Notes: generated by a model not told the origin, from the letters alone. 64,000 nucleotides of DNA from Oreohelix idahoensis (GCA_024509875.1 JAMPIV010022937.1:62001-126000), one strand, 5' to 3'. Counted from the stretch's first letter, positions 31,139 through 42,721 are shown. A program made the numbers and translations.

Positions 31139-32552
31139 CCATTTCTTTCATCATCATCATGTGACGTATTCTTTCCAGAACGTTGTCTCCATTACAGCTG
31201 CTCTGAACGCATCACGATTCTGGGCAAGTCGACCTGCATCAGCCAAAGACAAGTTCAGACTCTCTGTGATGTCCTGGATCCACCGTCGTCTAGGTCGACC
31301 CCTTCCCCTTTTTCCAGGGACCATGCCTTCCATCACTGTTTTTTCCAGACTATTATGTCTTTTTATATGACCGAAAAATTTCAGCTTCCTTATTGCGATG
31401 GTATTTAGGAGCCAATGTTCCTGTACGTTTAGTGAGTGCAGTACTTCTCTGTTGGTCTTTTTTTCTGTCCAGGGTATTCTCAACATCCTTCTGTAGAATT
31501 TCATTTCGAATGATGTAATCTTTTTTGCAACTGTTTTATTGAGTGTCCAAGTCTCGCAGCCGTATGTTGCTACTGGGAATATACATGCTCTGATCAGTTG
31601 TAACTTTGTTTCTTTGCTTGTGCCTTGCCATAGGTTTTTCATCTGTATTAGTTTATGTGAAGCAATTGCAAGTCTTCTTTTAATTTCTACTGCACAGTCG
31701 CCAGAGCTGTTGATGATTGATCCTAAGTATTCGAATTCATTAACACTTTCCAGTTCTTCGTTATCAATTTCAATTTCTGGTTTGGTCTTTATTTTGTCTC
31801 TTGTCAATACTTTGGTCTTCTTGGTGTTTAGGTATAGATTCTGGGCCTCGCTGTATTTTTTGGTGGACAGAATTAATTGTTCAAGTCCTTCTGGGTTGGT
31901 CCATAGGAGGACTGTGTCGTCAGCATATCTGATTTCCGGGATCTGGTACCCGCCGATGTTAAATGAGTCAAACTCTGTGTGTTCTTGGTCATCTCTTACG
32001 TTTCTCATGATATTCTCGGCATAAATGTTAAACAGGTAAGGGGAAAGGGCACAGCCTTGTCTTACTCCTTTCTGTACTTCAAACCATTCTGTTTCCCCCT
32101 CTATTCTTACGGCTGCCTGTTGTTCTTGGTACAGCAGTGCGATGAGTTGTATAAGGTGGTTTGGAAATCCCATATTTTCCATAATAGCCCATAACTGCTG
32201 ATGTTGTACACAATCGAAAGCTTTGGTGTAATCAATGAAACAAGTATGTAGGTTAACGTTGAATTCTCTACACTTTTCTAATATGATCCTCATGTTGAAT
32301 ATATGATCTCTAGTGCCTCTACCTGGTCGAAAACCCGCCTGTACTTCGTTTATTTCTGTTTCTAGCTTTTGTTGCATCCTTTTCATTATGATTTGTAATA
32401 GTATTTTGCTGGCATGGTTTATAAGAGCTATAGTTCTGTAGTTTGTGCACAGTTTCAGGTTGCCCTTTTTTTGGCAAGGGTGTGTAAATTGATCTTTTCC
32501 ATTCCTTGGGCCAAATTCCGCTTTGCCAGATCTTGCAGCATAATGCATGGTA
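31139..32552 (-). pseudogene. RTE-like LINE, 5'-truncated reverse transcriptase
   Basis: About 460 codons of a non-LTR reverse transcriptase. Motifs in order are NYRTIALINHASKILL, EVQAGFRPGRGTRDHIFNMR, CFIDYTKAFDCV, VQKGVRQGCALSPYLFN, the catalytic IRYADDTVLL, an NTKKTKVL segment, and a C-terminus with YGCETWTLNK, RKLKFFGHIKRH and [12 protein letters not shown], ending near AFRAAVMETT. The C-terminus resembles RTE elements. The stop TGA is the first unit of a TGATGATGATGA tail, the usual RTE 3' end. A one-base gain in an A7 run (32466-32472) shifts the frame: KIWQSGIWPKEWKRS continues upstream in the other frame. Sequence homology stops near 32552, so endonuclease and N-terminal reverse transcriptase parts are lost. 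Confidence 0.85.
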
Positions 32553-35240
32553 TATACGAAGTGCTTACACTAAATATTTATATATCTCTTTGGTTGTTCG
32601 GTGTATTATTGTTTTCTTGTTTGTATCTCGCATTGTTAGGTGTCGTAAATTTATTTTTGAGAGAAAGAGTCTAGAAATAGTAGTCCGGTTTAGAGTGTAG
32701 AATGATAATGAAAACTCAGTGATAGAAATGTATAGATTAAATATGATGCTCCACAGAGTGCTGGAGGAGAGTAAAGACAGACATTTACGACAAATCGTTT
32801 CTTTCAATCTTCTCTTCCACTCTCCTGGTCAAACAATTATTTGCCAGTTTTCCAGACACACATCTGCGCTCACACCGATTTGGTGCTTCAAACACTCAGA
32901 CGACGTGGATACAGCTATATTAAACAAATAGGGAATTTTGGGCTTTTGGGTATTCCAACACAGTCCGATATAAGTTTATGATGTTTATTAACCTTAAAGA
33001 TCAAATCACAAAAAACCAATATCAAGTGTTACATAAAATTATCATAAGTACAGGAAAATGCACATAACAAGGTAGGGAGGGGTGAAGAAGATTGGTATCG
33101 ACTAAGCCCTTCCCGCTTGTATTAGACAAAGATAAACCCAGTCTCAAGATAGATAGTTATCAGGAGCATAGGAAAGTTAACCCAACAGTGAATTTAATTA
33201 CTCTGAAAGAGGTGTTACAATATTAGTTATGGTGGTAGACAAAAAAAATACTGTTATCCCAACTGGTGTCTTCCCTTTACTAAGCAAAGAAAAAAAAGGG
33301 GGGGGGGATGAAACAGAGTTAACAAATTATCCCACTAAAGGAACAAAGCCGGGTATACACAATACGTATTACCCGGTAGGCAAGTTAACAAATGGTTTTT
33401 TTTTTCAAAAAAATAAATCTCCTGTCATTCATGCACACTGTGCGGATCCACACTCATATACACCACACACTTACCGATTTCAGCATCAGACAATCCATAG
33501 CATGATATACACAGTACTTAAACTCTTTACGTGTGACAACTGTCTAGTCCTTCTATGTCCCGCCCCAGATAATGCGAGGTTTCACTGAGAGCAAATATTC
33601 CCGCTTATCGCCGGACTTGAAGTTCTAAGAGTTCTTGTGTTTTATTATAAAGAAACGAGTCTATGGGATGGCACTGACGCAGTTCAACACAGGGGTGAAA
33701 ATGAGGTGATGGCAATATTCCTTCACTGCGTGATGACAGCAACTGACCGGTAAAGTTTTTTTTAAATCCAGTGAGGAAAAAACTAGGCTCAGTCAGTCTG
33801 GTAAATCGGTAATCTCTCACAATAGAGCAGTATATAAACTATCGCTACTGGCACTGTTCATCTTCCAGTTTATCTTTCAGATTGTAATTTAATTTGATGA
33901 TAATAATCAAATGATCTTGGGTAGGCTTTCTTTCATGTAATTATGTTAGCTAGGCCGCACCGGACCACCACAAGATTTACTTTAAAAAAATGTCTCATCA
34001 AACTGTCTGGAAGTGTAAGAACCGAGTATGGAAACTCTGAAAGATTTCGTTATTGCTGGGATTGCAAAAGGTGATCAATCTAGAGAAAAAGATAGAAAAC
34101 CCATAACAACATAATCATACTTTAAAAATCAAATAATCTTCTAAGCGCGCGATAAATTTCCCGTTAAGACTATTATATATACGCTCGCGTATTTAATTAT
34201 GTATTTAATAAACACTGCGCGAGTTCTAGTGGTTAAATCACACATCTATAAATATAGGACTTAACTAAATTTATTAATTATAAATTCCTTTGCAACTTTA
34301 AAAGTTAATTTAAGCATTAAACATCTATTATCTTTTTGGAAATAGTATAGCAGGTATATCATTACATTTACAACTGGAACTATTGAGACGGTTTAATTTA
34401 ATAGGTTTAAATTAACACAAAATCCAATGAAATAGAATGAATGAACTAGACCACTGATCACTTTACACAATATATATATATATTACCGTTTTGCACAGAA
34501 TTAGAATTCACTGCAAATATAAATGAAAATCCATGGGATAATCTAGCAAGATTTCAAATATCGCTAGTGCTTCTATCAAGTTCTGGCCAGCGAGTGATGA
34601 AGTGTATTTCTACGTGATCTGTATATCTACAACTGGAATGCAAGATGAGTGGGACATGAGAAACTTGACAGCTTTTTTGATCTCGGAAGGATTTTGGGGA
34701 TCTGACCGCCAGACCAAAAAGGGAAACCGCCCCTGGCCTCTCGTATCTTCGCTCGCTGCTTGCGTCAGCTTTCCCCGTTCGCTCTGGCTGCGATCAGTTC
34801 CGTGCTTAACACCGAGATGCGAAATCGTTTCAGGGACCACTACTGTCTTTGATAGCATGCCGCCCGTCCTTCCTGAGATCTCCACCAGTGTCTTTCTTCT
34901 GACCGCTCTGGTCCATCTTACCTGCGAGAAACTAGCTTCTCTGCTCGGGGATCGTCTCAGTGTCTTTGATCTCGTGCCGCATACTAAATGAGTCCCGGTG
35001 GAATCGGTTCGCTCTGGCGAAACGAAAAGTTACAACAAATGTTCAGGGGTTCTAATGTTATGAAAAGCTAAAAGTCCCTTTAATCATCCATCATATCAGG
35101 GAAAATTCACTTGTCGAACTAGACGTACGTCACATTAGGACACATTTGGTAAGATTCCAAAATGGTGTGGCATTGTGTTGTTAAATTGATATAATTCTGT
35201 TATTCGTAGTCCCACATTTTAAAGAAATTTAACTGGACAA
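32553..35240. other. 2.7-kb stretch without recognisable gene
   Basis: AT-rich sequence on both strands. The short frames (33229-33588, 33605-33820, 34602-34991) show no known domain, codon bias or neighbours in frame. A G8 run lies near 33300, and (AT)n near 34470. The part 34690-34995 is markedly GC-richer with many CpG and TCT repeats; I cannot assign it. Confidence 0.4.
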
Positions 35241-35249
35241 AAAACACGC

Positions 35250-35349
35250 GTTGGTACAAGCACACATACATACACACATACATACATACATACATACATA
35301 CATACACACACATACATACATACATACATACATACATACACACATACAC

Positions 35350-35380
<31 letters not shown>

Positions 35381-35388
35381 CAGAATCC
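35250..35388. repeat. (ACAT)n microsatellite
   Basis: About 135 bases of CATACATA and CACACATA units. It lies at the 3' side of the minus-strand LINE at 36524-37030. Confidence 0.95.
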
Positions 35389-35589
35389 TTATTATCCAAA
35401 AAAATACATTAACATGTACTTGATATAGTATAAAAACACCATATCATATCGGATAATCATTTAGAGTCCGCAAGTGTGCTAAACTCCGCCCAGGAAACAA
35501 TTGCCAAACGTTCATAATCCGTTGAATTCAATTCGTACACAGTTTACAAGTTGACATCAAAAGTCTCCAGCCTTCAGTTACCGTCACCG

Positions 35590-35935
35590 TCTTTTGGGAC
35601 ATGAGCAAAAACTAAACATTCACGATTCTACTGGACACACAATCTGACACCTGTCATATTTTGAACGCGCTGTGGTAACGTGTCTTTCAGAATTAATAAA
35701 TTATAAACGCACATTTCCTTAGTAAGGGGTCAGTGGATCTTTGGAGCGCAAAACAAATGAAAGCCCACGATCTGGTCGGACTAATAAATACTATCTCGAT
35801 TTGATGGACTAGTAAATCTACCTTTTCGTTGTCAGGGGAGACGGGGAAGGATGACGGGGGTCAGACTCGCTGTGAACAGTAGCTTGATAAAGCATGGTGG
35901 CCCATTGATAAAAGCCTGGAACGAAGCTGTAGTTT
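35590..35935 (+). repeat. Eroded LTR fragment related to element A
   Basis: The segment with AATTAATAAATTATA, GGAGCGCAAAACAAATGAAAG, GGTCGGACTAATAAATACTATC and GATAAAAGCCTGGAACG follows the same order as element A LTR 3170-3545, with many changes. The TATA region is present but altered. It is an old solo or truncated LTR of the same family. Confidence 0.65.
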
Positions 35936-36062
35936 CTTCCCGGTGGCTTCATAAACCAATATATATTCTTTACAAATAAAAATGTTAATTTTAAAGACTT
36001 TTTTAATTTTCGTCTTTCACTGATAGCCATCTTTTCACATACATACTTACGCACATACATAC

Positions 36063-36545
36063 ACATATCAGAATCTTTATTCTCCATAAAATACATTAAT
36101 ATGTACAGACATGATATAATAGATACAACATGGCAAATAGGAGAATCATTAGAATTTACATAAAGTGTTGAAGACGTCTCAAGTAGTTATATGTGGGTGT
36201 TTTTACATCGAACCTTCGTTTTACACATACATAAAAAAATTTTAAGCTTTCTAAAAGACATTGGCATATAATGATATGGTATACCCTGCCAAAAATGAGA
36301 ATTATTGAAATTTACAAAATGTGTGAGGAATACCATTCAAGTAGAGCAATATGGTTGTTTTTACATGGAGGTTTTATCAGAATTTTGTTTGCCATAAAAA
36401 AAAAAAAACTTTGACCGCTAGTGGAGTGAGATATTAAATATAGCATCAAATACAATAGTCGTGTGGTATAGTATACAGAGGAGCACAATTGAGTTTAGAC
36501 TGTGTGGAAAACATCCCAGCAATTCAAAATGGGTGTTTTTTACAT
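36063..36545 (-). repeat. Degenerate 150-base repeats in LINE 3' region
   Basis: Three diverged units each end with a TGTTTTTACATCGAA or TGTTTTTACATGGAG phrase (near 36195-36215, 36355-36375 and 36530-36550) and include TGCCAAAAATGAGAATTATTG-like text; a fourth partial unit seems to lie at 35388-35500. They are downstream of the LINE coding fragment on the minus strand, so they are probably its 3' untranslated region. Confidence 0.5.
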
Positions 36546-37030
36546 CGAAGTTTCCATATTCTGTAAGAACCTATAATTGCACTAATACTGACATATTTAC
36601 ATAAAACCTTTGCTTCAAATTTCCGCAACCCTAGCGACATTAATCCACTCACACACTTTGCATGCACATGACCCAAACTACCAATTATCAGTACGATTAC
36701 ATGCGTACGGTAGCCTAGTTCGTTAATTTCTGCAGTCAATGGATAGTACTTATCAAATTTATGTTGGTAACATTTATCTAAATGGGCATCATATGGTATT
36801 GCTGCCTCCACTATAAAAGCTGTTTTGTTCTGTCGATTGATTATTGTTAAATCAGGTTTTACGGCATGAGTCTTAAATGAGGCGTTGCTGCTGCCGAAAA
36901 GTGATGGTTTAACTATTATCTCTTTGTTTATTGTTATGTCACCTTTATTATTGTATGCAGATTTCAGCTTCTCATAAATAATGTCTACAGCTCTATTGTG
37001 CCTTTGTTGGTATAATGTTTGAAATTTGGT
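36524..37030 (-). pseudogene. LINE with restriction-like endonuclease (R2/R4-type), C-terminal fragment
   Basis: Minus-strand frame with YQQRHNRAVDIIYEKL, then VKPDLTIINRQNKTAFIVEA, PYDAHLDK, KYYPLTAEI and HVIVLIIGSLG. The PD...(D/E)...K pattern followed by KYxPL and VxVxPIxxGxxG-like strands is the restriction-like endonuclease placed after the reverse transcriptase in R2/R4-type LINEs; it cuts the target site. Here the middle acidic residue is Glu (IVEAAIP) where these enzymes usually have Asp. The frame opens upstream into the (ATAC)n array, so its listed 212-codon length is inflated; only about 165 codons are real. No reverse transcriptase is present. It is flanked by (ACAT)n on both sides. 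Confidence 0.6.
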
Positions 37031-37174
37031 ACATACATACATACATACATACATACACATACATACATACATACACACACATACATACATACACACACAT
37101 ACATACATACATACATACACATACATACATACACATACATACACACACATACATACACACATACATACACATAC
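37027..37174. repeat. (ACAT)n microsatellite
   Basis: CATACATACATA with CACA interruptions, about 148 bases. Frames through it encode only His/Thr/Tyr or Val/Cys/Tyr repeats and are not genes. Confidence 0.95.
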
Positions 37175-37429
37175 GTGCTAAAATATATCCTTGTGGATCA
37201 TTTATTATGTTACTTATTTTTTTTAATTTTTAAAAATTTTTAAATTTAAATTTTTTTTTTTTAACGTACGCTCGCTATTACTCGAGGCGAAATCTCCGGT
37301 TAATATGTCTAGGCTGAGACTGATTTTTACGTGAGTATCCCTTTTTCCCTGTACAATGACAGGTGTCCTCTCGCCATTCAGGCAGATACTCGCCAATTTT
37401 GGAGGTACCCATTAGAGCTGGGTCGGCTC

Positions 37430-37615
37430 AGAAGCCGTTCAGGTTATTCCAGTCCCTGGTCGACGACACTTCTTCAAATGTCTTCGCCAGGGCTCGAATT
37501 ATTCCAGTTCAAGTTCCGGTCGACGACACTCTTTCAAATGTCTTCGCCAGGGCTCGAACCTGGATCACCCGATTGCCAGAGCAGTGTGGTAACCATTACA
37601 CCAGCGCGGCTCCGA
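37430..37615 (-). repeat. tRNA-headed SINE with internal tandem duplication
   Basis: On the minus strand GCGCTGGTGTAATGGTTACC (A-box region) is followed by CCAGGTTCGAGCCCTGGCG (B box), the two-part RNA polymerase III promoter of a tRNA. The following CGAAGACATTTGAA...GTCGTCGACC segment is present twice (37455-37495 and 37515-37560 on the plus strand). It is not a functional tRNA: the arms do not close cleanly and a body follows. Confidence 0.6.
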
Positions 37616-37723
37616 ATGTTAGTTATGAATTTGATTCTCATAGTTTTGACTTTAGTAGTTATATCTTGTAGGAATATCCTTCCTCTTATTTTATCTTGCA
37701 TTATTGTTTTGTATTTTCTTATA

Positions 37724-37945
37724 TAGGGTGTTTATAAAGTTGCTGTGCAGTGAATTTTAAAAATATTTTAGAAATTACGTCACGAATGATGCAAATTTAC
37801 GTCATGATATTCTGTGTTCCAATGCTGTGTTCCACAATCCCGTGTGCAGCATTACACAATAAGCCCCAATTGAAAACCACATTTCTGGTGACGTAGTCTC
37901 GCCTGGGCGTAAATTTCACTGCACAGCGTCTTTATAAACACCCTG
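37724..37945. mobile_element. 222-bp MITE with inverted repeats, TA-flanked
   Basis: The left end reads TAGGGTGTTTATAAAG followed by TTGCTGTGCAGTGAA. The right end, inverted, reads CAGGGTGTTTATAAAG followed by ACGCTGTGCAGTGAA. The inverted repeats run about 35 bases with few mismatches. TA lies on each side (37722-37723, 37946-37947), as for mariner-type insertion. No coding capacity. Confidence 0.8.
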
Positions 37946-38067
37946 TATGTATAATGTGGCGTAAGATAAAATGTCAGATTAAAGAATTTATTTTTGTATA
38001 ATGTCTCGCATTTGTATAACTTAGGAATAACAAACAATAATTCTTCTACCGGTGGTCCCACTTATCC

Positions 38068-38318
38068 ATAAGGCCGCTGACTTGGCAAAATTTAAAAATT
38101 AGGAAACCTACCCACCACAAACAATATTTATAGAATGTGTGATTCCTATACAGTATATATACACATTGGGATTCTCGCCGGTGCTACGGAGTTCATGCAC
38201 TGCGCTGAGATCCTCCTTGTGTGATCTAAGGGAGGAAATTGGAGCATTGATCGCGTTATCCGTGTGCAATGAAGATAGTCCTTAAAACCAAACCAAACCA
38301 AACCAAACCAAACCCCAC
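38068..38318 (+). repeat. SINE-like element with (AACCA)n tail, copy 1
   Basis: Starts near AGGCCGCTGACTTGGCAAAA and includes GGGATTCTCGCCGGTGCTAC, GAGATCCTCCTTGTGTGATC and TGTGCAATGAAGATAGTCC, ending in AAACCAAACCAAACC. It matches 48083-48308 (inverted) over its length and 43948-44075 over its 3' half. The tail and variable 5' ends are those of a retroposon. Confidence 0.75.
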
Positions 38319-38412
38319 CAAACCAACTTATTCAACCCCGAGGGCCACATAAACCAAAGATTTAAAGTTCTCGAGCCATTCATGATAAAAAATAATTATC
38401 CTATATATAATA

Positions 38413-38670
38413 TCCCAGCTTTTTCTGTCTGTACGTAACGCTCCCTAAAATAGTAACACTCACCACAGAAAAGTGCGCAAAGCACGGTGTGCAACGTGAA
38501 CGGCGTGGGTTTTCTTTGCGCAAAGCACGGTGTGCATGTGAATGCGTCGGTGTTCAGACTTTTAACATCGGGTGTAAAACCAAATATTTTGGTTTTTTAA
38601 TACCCTCACGAAAATAGTAGCGCTGGACAAAGAAAAGTGCGCAAAGGTTGAATGATGTCTGCTGACTTTT
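38413..38670 (+). mobile_element. Helitron-like non-autonomous element, truncated copy
   Basis: Starts A|TCCCAGCTTTTTCTGTC, the same 5' start as 48772 and (inverted) 47805. Shares the AAAATAGTAACACTC and AAAAGTGCGCAAAG text with 48860-48900. The GCGCAAAGCACGGTGTGCA segment is duplicated within it (about 38473-38490 and 38518-38536). The 3' hairpin end is not found. Confidence 0.5.
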
Positions 38671-38724
38671 ATTTCATCCGAGTCATTTTCTGCACCAAGA
38701 ATAAGGAGGCTTTAGATCTGAATG

Positions 38725-38825
38725 GTTGCAACTAAGTCACTGTCTAACAAAAAAAAAGTGTTTTTTTCTTTCTCTAACATTTCTATGTTTTTATCAATAC
38801 AAGAAGTATAACAGTATTCAAGTCA
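38725..38825 (-). repeat. 3'-flank fragment of cysteine-rich gene unit
   Basis: Inverted match to 25012-25195: ACTGTTATACTT near 38805-38816 and CATAGAAATGTTAGAGAAAG near 38765-38785, followed by A- and T-runs. It has the orientation of gene copy 2 (41092-42423), so it may be the displaced 3' end of that copy, or a third one. Confidence 0.5.
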
Positions 38826-39735
38826 TTGCAAATGAGTTCAGCATCCAACAATAATTAGATTTATAAACCCATCTACGATCGAGGGACCGCTTTAAAAGGG
38901 GCGGCGTCTCAGCGAAATGTATTTCGGACAGAGGAAATCGCCAACGATAATTTATAAAAACGAAGGGAATCCGTATGAAAAGGATTTTCCGTATGAAAAG
39001 GATTTTACATTTCAGTACAGGGAAGGATGGTGTATAACTGCATATAAGATGGAACGGTAGGAAGTTCTCATGTACGGAGATATATGCGTATTTCGGCTGC
39101 CCACAGTTACGCTAAAAGCATGTAAACCCACTTCTGTTCTAAATATTAAAATCAACAAATAACAGTTTGGGAATTTACATGGATAGGAAGATAGAGTTTT
39201 ATCAGCTGTATAAAACTAGATAAGATGGAACAATATGGATATTATATATGCCGAGAATGTTAAAGGCAAAATTTCAGTCGACGCACAGATCGGCCGAAAT
39301 CACTGTTCGGGAAGGATTTTTCAGGTTAGGTTTAGGCTGTGACGTCGGTACTCTCCGATACGTCCGCGCTTTGCGTATAAGTAGCGGATCGGTAAACTGA
39401 GAGAGATACACAACGAAAGAGGTTTGAGCCAGACTGGAGGCAGAGTTTCGCCACTATCCATGAATTGTGAGCGGATCGCCAGAAACATTTTTAAGTCCAG
39501 TATCTGAAGTCTGAGGGTAAGCGAAATTATGATAACTACCGTGTATAATATTTGTTATTTCAGGTTCATATAGAATTCACAAAATATGCCTGTATAATAG
39601 TCATTGATATAATGTATTGTATTTTTAATATGATCTAACATGTACATTATGGATGAGTGTTGCTTGTACAACAAGTAATCACAAATAGCCCCACGGCCTA
39701 ATGAAGATATATGTATCATATTGCTTTATCGCTTA
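38826..39735. other. Unassigned stretch
   Basis: No coding or repeat family recognised. TGCGTATAAGTAGCGG near 39373-39388 is TATA-like, with GAGAGAGATACACAACG beyond it, but no gene follows. Confidence 0.35.
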
Positions 39736-39739
39736 CGAA

Positions 39740-39945
39740 GATAAAGGCAGTCCCATGGCAGATATTGTCATAGGGAAATGAAGTGTTAGAAACTTCATCA
39801 TGGAAGATCCCAGTTACGAGGCTAAGGTGACTAGTCCCCTTCCTCGCTGCCTTTGCCTTCCCTAGTTCGAGCGCACAACTTTGTACCCATTTACAGCTGG
39901 TAAAAGGGAGTGTGTCCACAGCCAGGTTTCAATTCCAAAACTATG
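39740..39945 (-). repeat. SINE family 1, copy (diverged)
   Basis: On the minus strand, GGAATTGAAACCTGG (eroded B box) is followed by CCAGCTGTAAATGGGTAC, AGGGAAGGCAAAGGCAGCG and the GACAATATCTGCCATGGGACT tail phrase, the same order as 49467-49705. Confidence 0.6.
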
Positions 39946-40135
39946 TAATTGTACTACCGAAGAAAGCAACTTGATCACGTGGTCACTCACTTTATTTATT
40001 TTATGTATTAAATTTGTGTAGATGCTAAGAATAGCATCAGTATTTGAATTTGTACTTGATATGATTTGGAAGGATCAAGTTATAGCATATGAAGGGATGT
40101 ATAGGAGCGGAATAAACCAGATGATGTTTATTACT

Positions 40136-40365
40136 GATATGTTAATATTAATTCTGTATCATTGAAATGATGTTACTTGCTATGACTGTATAACTTTGAC
40201 ACCTGATGACTGACTTGTCTGACTTATGTGCTAGTCAGTTACACTTAATTGACATGTTAATATTAATGCTATATCACTGAAATGATGTCCTTACTTACTA
40301 TGATTGTATAACGGTGACATCTGATGACTGACTGGTCTGACATCTGTGCTAGTCAGCTACAAGTC
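40136..40365. repeat. Tandem duplication of about 115 bases
   Basis: GATATGTTAATATTAATTCT... (from 40136) and GACATGTTAATATTAATGCT... (from 40251) continue in parallel through TGAAATGATGT, TATAACKKTGACA, CTGATGACTGACT and GCTAGTCAG. Two copies, about 90 percent alike. Confidence 0.85.
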
Positions 40366-41091
40366 TAGCCAGATAATAGCCAAGGCTGATATGTTGCAGG
40401 TTCCATGAAATAACTCAAACCAGACTGTCCAGAATCAGAAGCCGGTGTCACTCATCAGAGGCAATCCCACAAAAGTGCAGGACCCCAAAGAGTGAACTTC
40501 AACTGGTCATTGGCATCCCTACTGTTGGGCCTACCAAGTCTGATATCAGCACAGGACAGTTCCGTGTCAGCAGTATCAAGTTGAACAGATAAGTGTCACT
40601 TAGGACACTGACTACCACAATATATGAAACACAATAAATAGTCAAGTGATGACATTTATCAGAGGACTAAAAACCGTGATATATTTAAAATGAATGAAGT
40701 CTAAACAGACAATAATAGTAACTGTGTGAATATTTTTTATATATATGTGTATACTCTTTTCCAACTAGTAAATAGAATATTAGTGTAATTATTAAACTAT
40801 TTTAACTGTACCTGAGGATTTATTCACTTTTTCCATTTTGTGGGTTCAGTGAATGTACATTTTACTTATCCCCTAGAATATAAGTAATCATAAGATAGTC
40901 ACAGGGAGGAGACACCTTAAATCCTGGTACTGCTTCTTACCAACTGGGCCAGGGTTTTCACAGTCTGACTATTTTTATGATAACAATACACCAGTGCTTA
41001 TTTCTAAGACTGGGGTATTACTTGTAAGGTCAGAACTCTTTACTGGCATACTCTTACATAAATAAATAATTTTAAATAACCTCCCGCTACA
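40366..41091. other. Unassigned stretch bordering gene copy 2
   Basis: No gene was seen. The sequence abuts the abrupt end of the cysteine-rich gene copy at 41092, so 38830-41091 may be an insertion or an unrelated sequence joined at a break. Confidence 0.35.
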
Positions 41092-42423
41092 ACTACCATG
41101 TAACAAGTTCTCGAATTGTTTGTCTGCAATAACTTTCCTAATCTGAGGTCCTACAAATATACCTTCCTTTATCTCTGCATCGCTAACTTGCGGAAACTTT
41201 TCTCGAAGATAAGTGAAAGCTTTGCTCGTTTTATCTAACGCTTTTACGAAATTCTACATGAGCCCCAACTTTATATGTAACGGTGGTAAATTGATGCTGT
41301 CTTTGTTAACTAATGGCTCGTGTATTACATTTTTATGCCCGAGCTGCATACGATCCCTGATAGGCCACATCTTTCTTGCATAATGTTCCTGTCTGTTGCG
41401 TCTGTCCCATTCATATAGGAAGCAACAAAATTTAGTATACCCAGTCTGCATGCCCATGAGAATTGCAATGAGCTTTAGGTCTCCACAAATCCGCCATTGG
41501 TAGTCATTGAACTTTATTTTCGCCAAAAGTATAGCCATATTGTCATAAGTTTCTTTCATATGAACAGATTAGGCGACTGGAATTGATGAAAATAAATTTC
41601 CGTTATGCAATAACACGGCTTTTAGACTAGTCTTCGAAGAGTCGATGAAAAGTCGCCATTCGTTGACTATGTGCTCATGACCGAGGTGCACCATTAGACC
41701 GTTTACATCTTTGCAATAGCAAATGTCATCATCCATCTCAAAGTATTGAACAAGTTCTCTGTGTCTATGACGAAATTTAGAAATAGGAGTATTGGGCGCT
41801 AAAAGATTCCATTCTTTGAGTCTCGAACCGAGTAATTCCGCTTGTCCTTTGGTAAGAGCGAGATCACGTATAAGATCTGAAAGTTCTGAATGGTTAATTA
41901 AGTGAACACCATCATTCACCGGTATATAATCCGAGTCAGAATTAGTTTCTAAAGCATGTAAACTATCACTTTCTGATGGTTCATTCACGTCCAACGGATA
42001 TTGTTCTGGTGGAACTGGGATCGGACACGTGATTGGATCACGAGGCACTGGTTTCGAAACCGATTCAATATTTGGATAAACCACAGACTTTCTAGTTTTA
42101 AAAGTGAAACCATGGATATTTGTCAAGCAGAAGTAACAATCAGTAGCGTGATTTGTCGGTTCACGCCATATTACTGGCACTCCAAAAGGCATTGACTTAT
42201 ACTTCGGCGATTTTCGTAACCAACCTGCCAATGTATTTGCACAAGTCGAACAAACTGCATTTGGCTTACAAGATTTATTTACATCATCAACTTTCGAATC
42301 GAAATAAAGTTCATATGCTTTCTTTAGTAATGGTGAAAAGTTTTTCTAGTGAACACGATCGGTAAAATATCCGCACACGTAACAGAACAGATCAGCCGAA
42401 TTTCTAAAACTTCTAGAAGCCAT
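41092..42423 (-). pseudogene. Cysteine-rich repeated gene, copy 2 (inverted, 3'-truncated)
   Basis: Runs from the ATG at 42421-42423 (MASRSFRN) on the minus strand. It keeps three CX2C pairs lost or changed in copy 1: CYVC, CSTC and CYFC, suggesting a zinc-binding N-terminus. The Pro-rich middle and the block MKETYDNMA...LPPLHIKLGLM are very like copy 1. Lesions are TAG in place of CAG near 42350, TAA at the same position as in copy 1 (just before MKETYDN, near 41570), and TAG replacing AAG at 41254-41256. Homology ends abruptly at 41092, losing the DEHGERFHQDI C-terminus. Function unknown; see copy 1. Confidence 0.7.
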
Positions 42424-42721
42424 ATTTCGCTCAGAATTATTTCAAAATACAGCAACTATTTGAAAAATAGCGTAACATATGTCATGCATCTTTTAGCAGT
42501 ATAAAAAGTAGAATTATTTTGCATTTTATTAATTTTAATAAGTTATATAGTAAAAATGAAACGGGACAATTTACGGTTTCCCAAAAATATATTTATTCAC
42601 AAATATCTTAAGAACCCGATGTGATAGAGGTAAACGGATTTCAAATTTGAAATCAGTGCAAGAAACTGACCTAAGAACACGTATTCTTATATAAGAAAGA
42701 AAAATGTTGTTTGTCAGTGGT

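Noticed and set aside
34602..34991. 129-codon plus-strand frame in a GC-richer patch
   Set aside because: No recognisable domain, an equally long antisense frame over part of it, and no gene context. Left as unassigned.
36985..37170. Cys/Val/Tyr-rich N-terminal extension of the LINE endonuclease frame
   Set aside because: Arises from the microsatellite on the minus strand; only the part after about 37030 has homology.
37015..37243. His/Thr/Tyr-rich frames
   Set aside because: Simple translation of the (ACAT)n microsatellite.
37550..37615. Functional tRNA gene on the minus strand
   Set aside because: Same reasoning: promoter boxes only, with a duplicated SINE body next to it.
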